Assembly: GCA_006969385.1 (NCBI GenBank)
Contig: CP030884.1
Span: forward strand, 1,922,001-1,986,000
Direction: 5' to 3'
Length of the DNA stretch: 64,000 nucleotides
From: Planctomycetaceae bacterium
GTDB taxonomy: Bacteria; Planctomycetota; Phycisphaerae; UBA1845; UTPLA1
The notes beneath the pieces are model-generated. The model searched no databases. It saw only the letters and a list, made by a program, of their open reading frames with translations, and was not told the DNA's origin. A program made the position numbers and the translations under genes. Position 1 is the first letter of the stretch. Each line of letters begins with the position of its first letter. Shown one piece after another: positions 42,766 to 52,239 of this stretch.

Positions 42766-44373
42766 ATGAAGACGCAATCTATCTTCAAACGCATGTCACG
42801 GCGCAATTTCATGGGCGCGTTGGGTGCCGGCGCAGTGGCTGCCGGTTGTGCGACGGACGTCTTGCCGCCGGTGACGCCGCCGGATGGCGGGCCGCCGACG
42901 GGGCCGACCGATCCCGATGGCGGTGTTGAGCCCATTGCGCCCGTCGAACCGACCGAACCCACGCAACCGATTGAACCGACCGAACCGGGTCTGCCGGTAG
43001 GCTTCAAAGCGCTGTTCTTAAATCGCACGAGCTTTGGCGCGACGGCAGCCGAACAAGCGCGCTTCGACGAACTCGGTTACGAAGCCTATCTGGAAGAGCA
43101 GCTCAATCCTGGCTCGATTCAGGAAAACGACAGCGAAATCAACGCGCTGCTAGCGCCGCTTTGGACGCTGACGGCCACGCCGACCGAATTGCTTCAAACC
43201 AACTTCGCACAGGCATGGAACAACGTCATTACGCATCTTGCGAAAGCGCGCTTGATTCGAGCGGTGAAAAGCAGACGCCAACTGAACGAGCGCATGGTCG
43301 ATTTCTGGCTGGACCATTTCAATATCCAAGCCGCCAAGACACCCTTTGTTCGATATCAGGCGATTCAATACGAACGCGATGTGATTCGACCGTTCGCGTT
43401 CGGCAAGTTTCGAGATCTCTTGCATGCCGTGGCGAAAAGCCCGGCCATGACGGTATATCTCGATAATTCGAGCAGCACGTGGAACGCCCTTAACGAAAAC
43501 TATGCGCGCGAACTGTTGGAGCTTCACACGGTAGGCTTGAATCAAGGTTATGCCTTGCAAGATATCGTCGACGTCGCGCGCGCCTTCACCGGCTGGCGAC
43601 CGGTCAGCAACGCGACCAACGAACCACCGGATGGCATGTTCCAACTGGGCTTCGTGTCGTCGTTGCACGACCCCAATGCCAAACTGGTCATGGGCCTGCC
43701 GATTCCGTCGGGCGGCGGAATCGAAGATGGCGAAGCGGTCCTCGATCACTTGGCGGGCCATCCGAATACGGCGAATCATATTGCCCGCCGTTTACTGACC
43801 TACTTCGTGACGGATAATCCATCGACCAGCATGGTGTCGGCCGTTGCCGAAGTCTTTTACGAATCCGATGGCGACATTCAAGATACGATGCGGGCGGTGC
43901 TATCGGTCGAGAATTTGCAGCAGGCGACGACGCAGCTCAAACGTCCGCTTCACTACGTGACAGGCATTTTGCGACAAACCGCCACCACGATGGACTCCAA
44001 CGCCGCCATCGATCGGGTCCTCGATGATATGGGGCATTACCCGTATGCCTGGATCACGCCCGACGGCTATCCGCTCGATAATCGTTACTGGGTGGGCGGC
44101 ATGCTCGAACGCTGGAACTTTGCTTACAAGCTGGTGAAAGGCGAAATGGTCGGGTTCAACCTGCCGTTGTCCGCCACGCTGGCGCCCGGCGTGACCACCG
44201 ATCCGGGGCAGGTCGTGGATTATTGGAACGAGCGGTATCTGATGGGGCGCATGTCGTCGAGCGAACGCACAGCGTTGATCGACTATTCCAACAACGTGCG
44301 CAACGGTTCGGCGTCGGGTGATGCGGAACTGTTCGGAATGATGCTCACGATGCCGTCGTATCAGACGGTGTGA
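42766..44373 (+). CDS. DUF1800 protein, Tat-type lipoprotein
   Basis: A 535-residue protein. The N-terminus has a twin-arginine motif (MSRRNFM) and a lipobox ending in AAGC at about residue 29, so it probably is a Tat-exported lipoprotein. A Pro/Glu/Thr linker (35-78) leads into the DUF1800 domain, with FLLNRTSFG-like start, FWLDHFNIQ and NENYARELLELHTVGLNQGY. The family is frequent in planctomycetes and always lies beside DUF1501. Its function is unknown; a secreted enzyme role is often assumed. Confidence 0.93.
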   Translation: MKTQSIFKRMSRRNFMGALGAGAVAAGCATDVLPPVTPPDGGPPTGPTDPDGGVEPIAPVEPTEPTQPIEPTEPGLPVGFKALFLNRTSFGATAAEQARFDELGYEAYLEEQLNPGSIQENDSEINALLAPLWTLTATPTELLQTNFAQAWNNVITHLAKARLIRAVKSRRQLNERMVDFWLDHFNIQAAKTPFVRYQAIQYERDVIRPFAFGKFRDLLHAVAKSPAMTVYLDNSSSTWNALNENYARELLELHTVGLNQGYALQDIVDVARAFTGWRPVSNATNEPPDGMFQLGFVSSLHDPNAKLVMGLPIPSGGGIEDGEAVLDHLAGHPNTANHIARRLLTYFVTDNPSTSMVSAVAEVFYESDGDIQDTMRAVLSVENLQQATTQLKRPLHYVTGILRQTATTMDSNAAIDRVLDDMGHYPYAWITPDGYPLDNRYWVGGMLERWNFAYKLVKGEMVGFNLPLSATLAPGVTTDPGQVVDYWNERYLMGRMSSSERTALIDYSNNVRNGSASGDAELFGMMLTMPSYQTV

Positions 44374-44432
44374 TGGTTAGTGAAGAGTGACATCACCTCG
44401 TTGCGCGAAGCGCTCGAGATGGGAAGGCAACT

Positions 44433-45689
44433 ATGAGCGATTCGAGCCATCAAGCGTGCAACGATTACCGAATGGCGGAGCGTCGCCACTTCATGCGCAC
44501 GGCAGGTCGTATTTGTGCGCTAGGAGCGCTGAGCGGCCCGGCCTGGATGCCGAAGATGTCGTTCGCCGACAGTCACGATTCGTCGTCGGACTTGATCATT
44601 CAAATCTTTCTGCGTGGCGGTGCCGACGGCATGACGATGTGCGTGCCGTTTGGGGATACCGATTACTACACCGTGCGCCAGTCTCTCGCCATTGCCGACC
44701 CTTCGTCGATGTCAGCCAACAAAGCGACGGATTTGGATGGTTTCTTCGGTTTACCGCCCGCACTGGTCGGGCTCAAACCGATGTGGGACGCTGGCGAATT
44801 CGCCATCGTTCACAACACCGGCTTTCCATTTATCGATCGGTCTCATTTTAACGCGATGAATTTGATCGAACGCGGAACGGGTAGCCCGGGTATCAGCACC
44901 GGCTGGCTAGGCCGGCATCTGCTATCGCGCAACCTGCCAGCGGGCGATCGCATCTTGGCGTTGGCACCGCAAGGCAACCTGCCGACGACGCTGTTCGGTG
45001 CGCCGCAGGCCGTGGTGATGGAAGATGTTGATGCGTTTGGTTTAGAGGGTAACTGGGATTTTCCGGCCACGCGCATGCCGTTTCTGGAATCGGTCTATAG
45101 CAACAGCGTGGATGTTTTGAAGAAGAGTGCCGAAGCGACGGTCGGTACGTTGGATTTGATCGGAAGTTTGCAATCCGGTTACGGTGGACCTGCGAACGGT
45201 GCAGTGTATCCGAATCACGATTTCGGTCGCGGGATGGAAACCATCGCGCGGGTAGCCAAGGCGGATGTCGGGCTGGAAGCCGCATGTATCGATCTGGGCA
45301 ACTGGGATCATCACGGTAATCAAGGCCCAATTAGCGGTGATATGGCATCCAAGATGAAAACGCTCGCCGATGGGTTGGTTGCGTTTCGAGACGACATGGA
45401 TGCGCGCTTCGCCAACACCACAGTGGTTGTGATCTCCGAGTTCGGTCGACGCGTCGAACAAAACGGAAGCGGCGGTACCGACCATGGTACGGCGGGCACA
45501 ATGTTTGTTCTCGGTGGCGGCGTCAACGGCGGACAAGTCTACGCCGATTGGGTGGGGCTCGATCCTTCCGTACTTGAAGACGGTATCGATCTGCCGATCA
45601 CGATCGACTCGCGCGACGTGCTCGGCGAGATTCTGCAAAAGCGCGCGGGCAACACGAACCTATCGACCGTGTTCCCGGGCATACGATGA
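44433..45689 (+). CDS. DUF1501 protein, probable Tat substrate
   Basis: A 418-residue protein. It has a Tat-like start (AERRHFMRTAGR) without a lipobox. The DUF1501 core is seen in FLRGGADGMTMCVPFGDTDYY, HFNAMNLIERGTGSP, WDHHGNQG and EFGRRVEQNGSGGTDHGTAGTMFVLG, which recall the alkaline-phosphatase/sulfatase fold with His/Asp metal ligands. It follows the DUF1800 gene by about 60 bp and should be co-transcribed. The substrate is unknown. Confidence 0.93.
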   Translation: MSDSSHQACNDYRMAERRHFMRTAGRICALGALSGPAWMPKMSFADSHDSSSDLIIQIFLRGGADGMTMCVPFGDTDYYTVRQSLAIADPSSMSANKATDLDGFFGLPPALVGLKPMWDAGEFAIVHNTGFPFIDRSHFNAMNLIERGTGSPGISTGWLGRHLLSRNLPAGDRILALAPQGNLPTTLFGAPQAVVMEDVDAFGLEGNWDFPATRMPFLESVYSNSVDVLKKSAEATVGTLDLIGSLQSGYGGPANGAVYPNHDFGRGMETIARVAKADVGLEAACIDLGNWDHHGNQGPISGDMASKMKTLADGLVAFRDDMDARFANTTVVVISEFGRRVEQNGSGGTDHGTAGTMFVLGGGVNGGQVYADWVGLDPSVLEDGIDLPITIDSRDVLGEILQKRAGNTNLSTVFPGIR

Positions 45690-45910
45690 ACTTTCAGAAC
45701 ATCGTAACGGTGGCATAGGGGGGGCGTAGGTGTCGTCGTACGCCGAGTGTTCTGTATCTTCCCAATGTAGACGGTTCGACATCAAGCCCTAGGCGGTTTC
45801 ATCGTTGGTTCCAAGGATTCTCCACCGCCTCCTCGCGTTTACAAGAATTAAGCGCGAATCACTGCTCCGGCGATTGACTTAACATCGCGTTTCGCCGTAC
45901 AAAGCGCGGC

Positions 45911-46822
45911 GTGAAGATTTTCTGCATCATCAATCCCGCGTCCGGTCAGGATCGGCCGGTACTTGCCGTATTGAATCGCGCCTTTGCAGCCGCAGAGGCC
46001 GATTGGGACGTGCACGTTACCAAATCAGCCGCAGACGCGCGTCGTGCCGCGCAACACGCGGCCGAATCATCAGATGTCGTCGCCGTATATGGTGGAGACG
46101 GTACCGTTTCCGAAGTGGCCAACGCTCTTCTCGGCGGCGATACACCATTGGCCTTGTTGCCCGGTGGAACCGGTAACGTCATCGCGCAAGAGTTGGGCGT
46201 GCCGCTCGAATTATCCGAGGCGGCGGCATTGGCTTGTTCGCCAAACGCACGACGCCTGTCGATCGATGCGATGATGTTACGCGACCGGGCATACTTTCTT
46301 CGAATCGGTGTCGGTGCCGAAGCGGCGGCCATCGTCGGCGCGACGCGCGATCGCAAAGATGAGCTGGGTTGGTTCGGCTACGTACTCGGCACCCTCGACG
46401 CGATGCGCGACGCGCAGCCGATCGAATTTCGCTGGCGTGTGGATGACGTCGAGTTCGGCGGTGAGGCCGTCGCATGTATGGTCGCCAACATCGGCCGTAT
46501 CGGTCGCGGCGGTTTGCGGTTCTCCGAATCGATCCAGGCCGATGACGGATTGCTCGATGTGCTCATTATTCGCGATGCGCGACTGGGTGCCGTCGGCGCC
46601 GTCACAGCCAGCGCGCTCGGTGCAGAACCCGAGATGGGTGACGTATCGGTCGGCTTGACGGATATACCCTTTCAGCGTTTTCAATGTCGACAAATTCGGA
46701 TCGAAACCGATCGCGAGGTGCCCGCTCACGGCGATGGTGACGCGATCGATTCGGTCCCGCTCGAGATCACCGTTCGACCACAATGTTTGCCGGTTCTATT
46801 GCCACCGGCCATCGACCCTTAA
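45911..46822 (+). CDS. Diacylglycerol/lipid kinase
   Basis: A 303-residue protein from GTG 45911. The diacylglycerol kinase catalytic core is clear: IINPASGQDRP, YGGDGTVSEVANAL (GGDGT) and LLPGGTGNVIAQELG. The second half has a beta-rich domain ending in SVPLEITVRPQCLPVLLP, as in YegS/DgkB-type enzymes. It phosphorylates a lipid alcohol such as diacylglycerol, a sphingoid or an undecaprenol-related compound. Confidence 0.92.
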   Translation: MKIFCIINPASGQDRPVLAVLNRAFAAAEADWDVHVTKSAADARRAAQHAAESSDVVAVYGGDGTVSEVANALLGGDTPLALLPGGTGNVIAQELGVPLELSEAAALACSPNARRLSIDAMMLRDRAYFLRIGVGAEAAAIVGATRDRKDELGWFGYVLGTLDAMRDAQPIEFRWRVDDVEFGGEAVACMVANIGRIGRGGLRFSESIQADDGLLDVLIIRDARLGAVGAVTASALGAEPEMGDVSVGLTDIPFQRFQCRQIRIETDREVPAHGDGDAIDSVPLEITVRPQCLPVLLPPAIDP

Positions 46823-47063
46823 TCGCATATCCGCAACCCGTCGGATTCACTTTTACACACAGTTCATGTTGGCGAAAGCCGTCGCAACTATTCCCTAGGT
46901 GTCAATCGTCGGATGGCGCGTTAGGCTTTGGCGGCGTTATACCAATTGCCGATCGAATGCGAAGCTTGCGCTGTGGCGACGGCCAATTGCCGGTGTATGA
47001 CGACGATCAACTTTAACACGCAGTCGTTGGGTGAAAAGTTGGGTAGCGCTTAGGTATTGCTTT

Positions 47064-48488
47064 ATGACGGCCGCCCGTAGCTGGCGACAATTCCGACTCA
47101 CCTTAATGGCCGGCGACGCGCTGGTCGTCGTTCTCACGTATGCACTGGCCGACTTCCTGCGCTGCGCGGTTTACATGGGGATCGACTGGCCCGAGCTGTT
47201 ATCCAACGGCCAAAGCAGCGTGCGCGTTCATATCAAGGTGCTGATCTTTTTGCCGTTCGTCTGGCCGTTGCTGCTGATGCAACTGCGCGCCTACGCGCTA
47301 CGCTGGCAGACGCGGCGCGAGATTTTTTCCAAGACGCTATTGGCGACGCTCCTATTGGCGCTGTTCGTGTCTGCGGTTGCCCTCGTTTTTGAACGCGAGC
47401 GCTTCCCGCGCGCCCAGATCGGCATTTTCGCCGCGCTGCTGCCTGCGACCACGTTGGCGGCGCGCGGTATCACGCTATGGATGTTGGTCTGGCTTAGCCG
47501 GCAGCGATTTCGCAACGTGCTGATTGTCGGGACCGACCGCAACGCCGTGCGTTTGCGGCGATTGGCGCAAAAGACCGTCTTCGCTCGCGCGCAGATTATC
47601 GGCCACCTGACCGCCCCGTGGGACGGACCGACCGCTGCGGTTGAAGAACTGTCGATCAAAGACGCGGGTACGACGCTCGAATCGGTGCTCGACGCCGAAG
47701 TGGTCGACGACGTGCTGATTTCGGTGCCGATCGAGGCGTTGGGGTCGGCGTTACCGATGGTGCGCACGTGCGAAGAAATGGGCGTGGCCGTTGCATTGCA
47801 GGTGGATGCGTTCTCGCGGCACGGCTTGCCCGAGCTAACGGATTTACACGGCTTGCCGGTGATGGCGTTTACGCCCGTGCGGCATCCGCCGGAGTTGCTC
47901 GCGGCAAAGCGGTTGGGCGACATCGTTGGCAGTGTTATCGGAATCATACTGACAGGGCCGATAATGCTGGCATGTGCGTTGCTAATTCGGCTGACATCGC
48001 GAGGTCCGATTTTGTTTCGGCAACAACGCTCGGGGCTCAACGGTCGAGCGTTTGTGATGTACAAGTTTCGTACGATGCAGCGCGATGCCGAGGATCGACG
48101 GGCAGAAATTGCGCATTTGAACGAGTCCGACGGTCCCGTGTTTAAGATTCGGCGCGATCCGCGGATCACGCGCATCGGCAGTATTTTGAGACGCTGGAGT
48201 CTCGATGAACTGCCGCAATTGTTTAACGTGCTCAAGGGCGACATGTCGATCGTCGGTCCGCGACCGCCGATACCGGCGGAAGTTGCCGAATACGATCGAT
48301 GGCAGCGGCGTCGGTTGAGCATGCGCCCGGGCTTGACGTGTTTGTGGCAAATCATGGGGCGGCATCACATCGGTTTTGACGAATGGATGCGGCTCGATTT
48401 GTACTACATCGATCATTGGTCGCTTACGCTCGATGCGCTGATCGTGGCCAAGACGGTGCCGACCGTGTTAGGGGGCACGGGTGCATAG
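47064..48488 (+). CDS. Undecaprenyl-phosphate glycosylphosphotransferase (WcaJ/EpsL type)
   Basis: A 474-residue protein from ATG 47064 (GTG 47031 is an alternative). The N-terminal half has four transmembrane helices and a Rossmann-like CoA-binding-3 domain (RNVLIVGTDRNAVRLRRLAQ). A fifth helix (IVGSVIGIILTGPIMLACALLI) leads to the bacterial sugar transferase domain, with PILFRQQRSGLNGRAFVMYKFRTM, LRRWSLDELPQLFNVLKGDMSIVGPRPP and RLSMRPGLTCLWQIMGR. It starts exopolysaccharide repeat synthesis by putting the first sugar-phosphate on undecaprenyl phosphate. No other polysaccharide genes follow in the window. Confidence 0.94.
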   Translation: MTAARSWRQFRLTLMAGDALVVVLTYALADFLRCAVYMGIDWPELLSNGQSSVRVHIKVLIFLPFVWPLLLMQLRAYALRWQTRREIFSKTLLATLLLALFVSAVALVFERERFPRAQIGIFAALLPATTLAARGITLWMLVWLSRQRFRNVLIVGTDRNAVRLRRLAQKTVFARAQIIGHLTAPWDGPTAAVEELSIKDAGTTLESVLDAEVVDDVLISVPIEALGSALPMVRTCEEMGVAVALQVDAFSRHGLPELTDLHGLPVMAFTPVRHPPELLAAKRLGDIVGSVIGIILTGPIMLACALLIRLTSRGPILFRQQRSGLNGRAFVMYKFRTMQRDAEDRRAEIAHLNESDGPVFKIRRDPRITRIGSILRRWSLDELPQLFNVLKGDMSIVGPRPPIPAEVAEYDRWQRRRLSMRPGLTCLWQIMGRHHIGFDEWMRLDLYYIDHWSLTLDALIVAKTVPTVLGGTGA

Positions 48489-48579
48489 AAGGGGCACGGG
48501 CTTTTCGGTACCATGCGAAATTCGCTTGGGCCGGCTCGGTATTGAATGAACACATGACGTCGAAGAAGGACGCGCACGC

Positions 48580-49602
48580 ATGACGGCAACGATATTTCAA
48601 ATCATCGGTTGGTCGCTCGCACTGTTGGGCCAGCCGGAACAACCCGTGGATACGCCCGTGACCGAGCCGCTCGATGCGCCGCTGGGTAACCAGGTGCGCG
48701 CGGTCTTACGGGCCGACCGTCGCGTTTTTCCCGCCGGCGGTAACATCATGGTCGAGTTCGTGGTGCAAAACACGACGGCCGAGGCTGTGGAGTTGAAGGT
48801 GCCGGGCGCGTTATCCGGCAAGTTGCCGCCCGACTATGGCATGGGCCTGCCACTCGAACATGTTTTTTCCGGTATGAACTTTCGTGGGCTCGATATCGTT
48901 TCGGAACTCAATCCGAATCTGGGGGGCGGCGTAACGCGCAAGCCCGACTACCCGGTGCCGCCGCTGCGCTTGGCCCCCTTCGCGACGGTGGGCCTGCGGT
49001 TTGATGTCACGCGCTTCTATCCGGCGTTGCGTCAGGCCGGCACGTATCGCATTCAATGGCAGCCGTATGGTGGGGTCGTCGCTTCCGACGAGATCGAGAT
49101 CGAAGTCGTCACGTATAAAGAGGCGATCATCGAAACCGATCAGGGCCGCTTGCGCATGCAGTTGCTCTATGGCGATGCGCCGAAACACGTTGAGAATTTT
49201 GTCGAGCTGGCCGACGACCGTTTCTACAACAATCGCTCGATATTCTTCATGCAACCGAACGAATTTTTGTTGACCGGTTGCCCGAATGATGACGGCTCGG
49301 GTGCGCGGAAAGATAATGCGACGGTTCCCTTCGAGCGCACCAATGTGCCGTTCGAGTTCGGCACGGTCGGCATGGCTTTGATTGACGGCAAACCCGGCAC
49401 GGGCAGCTCGCAGTTTTTCATCAGCCTCGGGCCGCACCCGACCTGGCGCGATCAGTACACTGCCTTTGGCAAGATCACCGGCCCCGAGTCGCAAGCCGTC
49501 TTGCGCCGCATCGCCGAAACGCCGGTGGATGAATACTACCGGCCCACGCGCCCCGTTCGCATCCGCTCGATCAGTATCGTGAATGCCCCGACCGTTCGGT
49601 AG
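48580..49602 (+). CDS. Cyclophilin-type peptidyl-prolyl isomerase with N-terminal Ig-like domain
   Basis: A 340-residue protein. The N-terminal 170 residues are a beta-rich domain (VFPAGGNIMVEFVVQNTTAEAVELKV); an initial hydrophobic segment could be a weak signal. The C-terminal 160 residues are a cyclophilin: FVELADDRFYNNRSIFFM, TGCPNDDGSG, VGMALIDGKPGTGSSQFFISLGPHPTWRDQYTAFGKI. It should catalyse proline isomerisation, probably in the envelope. The final 25 residues are basic. Confidence 0.9.
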   Translation: MTATIFQIIGWSLALLGQPEQPVDTPVTEPLDAPLGNQVRAVLRADRRVFPAGGNIMVEFVVQNTTAEAVELKVPGALSGKLPPDYGMGLPLEHVFSGMNFRGLDIVSELNPNLGGGVTRKPDYPVPPLRLAPFATVGLRFDVTRFYPALRQAGTYRIQWQPYGGVVASDEIEIEVVTYKEAIIETDQGRLRMQLLYGDAPKHVENFVELADDRFYNNRSIFFMQPNEFLLTGCPNDDGSGARKDNATVPFERTNVPFEFGTVGMALIDGKPGTGSSQFFISLGPHPTWRDQYTAFGKITGPESQAVLRRIAETPVDEYYRPTRPVRIRSISIVNAPTVR

Positions 49603-49613
49603 GGGCGGCGGCG

Positions 49614-52004
49614 TTAGTCGGTCGCTGTGGTGGCGGGGGTTAATCGGGCCAAGTCCGTCATCTGCGGCACGCGATTCAACTCGAACATCAAATCGATATA
49701 TGGCAGGCAACCGCCACATTGGTTGCCGCAGCCGGTTTGCTGCATCACCGCATCCGTGGAATGCAAATCGAGGCTTTTCGCGAGGCGGAACACGTCGTCG
49801 AGCGACCGTTGATAACACCAACATCGAAACGGCCCGTTGGCACAGCCTTGCTGCTGATCACCGCGTCGCTGCATTGCCAATTCCAAGTGAGAGAGAATCG
49901 CTTCGAAGAATTTGGCACGATCGATCGGTTTGGTGAGGTAGCCGTCGCATCCGGCGTCTAGGCACTTTTGCTCCGCACCTTCCATCGCGTTTGCCGTTAA
50001 AGCCAGGATCGCGCCCTCAAATCCGCGTGCCCGCAGGTGAGCGGCAGCCGTATAGCCGTCCATGACCGGCATCTGCATATCCATGAGAATCAGATCGAAC
50101 GGCTCCTTGGATTGCAAATGTAGCAGCAGGGCTTCTTCACCGTGACTGGCAACGACCGGGGCTACGCCCGCTTTTTTCAATAAGTGACTGACGAGCCGCT
50201 GGTTATCGATGCCGTCTTCGACGAGCATAATGCGGCATGGCGGCAACGTATAGCTCATCTTCGGTGTCGGTGTTGCTGCTAGGTTGAATTCCGTCGCGTT
50301 GTAGGATTGCAGCGTTACATTTGCTAAGTCACCGGTCGGGATCGTAAATGTGAACGTACTGCCGTGGCCGGGGCGACTCTTGGCTTTAATCTCACCGCCG
50401 AGGTTGTGCAGCAGTTTGCGACAGATGCTCAGTCCCAACCCGGTGCCGCCATGCTTGCGCGTAATGCTCGAGTCAGCTTGTGTGAACGGTTGAAATATCT
50501 TCTTGATGGCGGTGTCCGTCATGCCGCTGCCGGTATCGATCACGTCAAAGCGCAACTTGGGCTTCAGCAGCGGTGAAACGAGACGCACGCGCACCGTCAC
50601 GCCTCCCGACTGGGTGAACTTGAGCGCGTTCCCTACGAGGTTTATCAGAATTTGTCGCAGTCGTTGCTGGTCGGACTCGATGAACTCGGGGATCGGCGTG
50701 GCGCATTCGACGGCGAGCGTGAGGCCCTTGCTGGATGCTCGTGCGCGCAGCAATTCCAGAACGTCGCACAGTGCTTGGAAAGGCGAGAACGAGAGACGTT
50801 CCAGTTCGATGTGCCCCGCCTCGATTTTCGAAAGATCGAGGATATCGTTGATCAACGACATCAGGTGTTCGCCGCTGCGCCGAATCGGGGCCAATGATTC
50901 GGCTATCTCGCTTGCGGGCGTGTTGGAGCCAAGTTGATCTTCGATGACGTCGAGATAACCGAGGATCGCCGTCATCGGCGTGCGAATCTCGTGGCTCATG
51001 TTTGCCAGAAAATCCGATTTTGCGGCAGTGGCGGCTCGCGCTTCTTCTATGGAGATCGCTAGGCGCTGATTGATTTCTTCGAGTTCCTGCCGCTGAACTT
51101 CGGTCTCGTCGCGCTGCGCTTCGAGCTCCATATTGGCGTGTTCGAGTTTCTCTCGCGTTCTCAGTTGTTCGGTGATATCGCGGGCAATTGCGGAGGCACC
51201 GACCACTTGGCCGTTCTGATCGTGGATCGGTGAAATATTAAGCGAGATATCGAGTGTAGTTCCGTTTTTGCGTCGTCGTTTTGTTTCGACGTGCGCGATG
51301 CGTTCACCTTTGCGAATTTTATCGACAAATATGTCGATCTGTCCGTGTAGTTCGTCCGGAACGATGATGGTGATCGGCTTGCCGATCGCTTCTTCCGCCG
51401 TAAATCCGTAGAGGCGTTCGGCTCCCTTATTCCACGAGTCAATAATGCCGTCGAGGTCTTTGCCTATGATGGCGTCGTCGGATGATTCGACGATCGCCGA
51501 GAAGTGTCGCGCTTTCTGGACAGCCTGATGGCGCTCGGTAAGGTCCTGCAAAATCCCGACAAAATGTCGAGCATCGCAAATGTGAAATTCACCGATTGAT
51601 AGGTGCATCGGAAAGAGCGTGCCGTCTTTGCGCACGCCTTCGACTTCGCGACCCGAACCAATGATTTTGGCGATATCCGACTTTAGGTAGTTCTGAATGT
51701 CCGAGTCTTGCAGATCGCGGTACGGTTGTGGCAGCAGTATTGAGACACTATGACCGATGATTTCGTGTTTAAAAAATCCGAATAAGCGCTCGGCGGCAGG
51801 ATTAAACGATAGCACTATGCCGGCTTCATCGATGGTGATAATGGCATCAACGGCGGCCTCAACGAGCGCGCGATGCCGTTCTTCGCTGGCCACGAGTTGG
51901 CTTTCCGCGTCGTGTACGATCCGTAGCCTGTCCCACACCGCTCGGGTGCCGGGCCCGACATTGGGGTCGATGTTTTCCGGACGATAAGAATTCCGATCGC
52001 TCAC
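49614..52004 (-). CDS. PAS-PAS hybrid histidine kinase with C-terminal BFD-like iron-sulfur motif
   Basis: A 796-residue protein from GTG 52004 (GGAG 9 nt ahead). PAS domains lie at about 40-155 and 165-280, a coiled coil at 280-325, HisKA with His338 (FLANMSHEIRTPM), HATPase with DTGSGM and GGTGLGLSI, and a receiver with phosphorylated Asp in LILMDMQMPVMDGY. The last 85 residues are unexpected: Cys728-x-Cys730, then 32 residues and Cys763-x2-Cys766 in TGCGNQCGGCLPYID. This is the pattern of bacterioferritin-associated ferredoxin (BFD-like [2Fe-2S]) domains. No transmembrane helix is seen. It probably senses redox or iron; the output partner is unknown. Confidence 0.9.
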   Translation of the reverse strand: MSDRNSYRPENIDPNVGPGTRAVWDRLRIVHDAESQLVASEERHRALVEAAVDAIITIDEAGIVLSFNPAAERLFGFFKHEIIGHSVSILLPQPYRDLQDSDIQNYLKSDIAKIIGSGREVEGVRKDGTLFPMHLSIGEFHICDARHFVGILQDLTERHQAVQKARHFSAIVESSDDAIIGKDLDGIIDSWNKGAERLYGFTAEEAIGKPITIIVPDELHGQIDIFVDKIRKGERIAHVETKRRRKNGTTLDISLNISPIHDQNGQVVGASAIARDITEQLRTREKLEHANMELEAQRDETEVQRQELEEINQRLAISIEEARAATAAKSDFLANMSHEIRTPMTAILGYLDVIEDQLGSNTPASEIAESLAPIRRSGEHLMSLINDILDLSKIEAGHIELERLSFSPFQALCDVLELLRARASSKGLTLAVECATPIPEFIESDQQRLRQILINLVGNALKFTQSGGVTVRVRLVSPLLKPKLRFDVIDTGSGMTDTAIKKIFQPFTQADSSITRKHGGTGLGLSICRKLLHNLGGEIKAKSRPGHGSTFTFTIPTGDLANVTLQSYNATEFNLAATPTPKMSYTLPPCRIMLVEDGIDNQRLVSHLLKKAGVAPVVASHGEEALLLHLQSKEPFDLILMDMQMPVMDGYTAAAHLRARGFEGAILALTANAMEGAEQKCLDAGCDGYLTKPIDRAKFFEAILSHLELAMQRRGDQQQGCANGPFRCWCYQRSLDDVFRLAKSLDLHSTDAVMQQTGCGNQCGGCLPYIDLMFELNRVPQMTDLARLTPATTATD

Positions 52005-52152
52005 GCGGATACTCCAAGACTTGATTCCCTAACCGATGATCGTCTGGGGGTTACCGGTGGTTTAACAGCGTGGGTAGCGAACGGAAGTATCATGAGCTTC
52101 GAGCTAAGACCGTAACGGGGGACGGCGCGATTATGGGGGGTAAAACAAGACA

Positions 52153-52181
52153 ACGCCCGCGAATGTTTTATTCGCGGGCGT
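52153..52181 (-). terminator. Hairpin terminator after the YHS gene
   Basis: The 12-bp arms (52153-52164 and 52170-52181) are perfectly complementary with a 5-nt loop. On the minus strand a moderately T-rich segment (TTGTCTTGTTTTA) follows. It probably ends the YHS transcript and insulates the histidine kinase gene downstream. Confidence 0.75.
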
Positions 52182-52239
52182 CGGCGCTTATCGAGTTGGT
52201 CTTACTGCGCGGCACGTCATTATCGGCTGACAACTAGCC

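Noticed and set aside
47291..48355. 354-codon minus-strand ORF
   Set aside because: It lies antisense to the sugar transferase and is Ser/Arg/Thr-rich without any domain.
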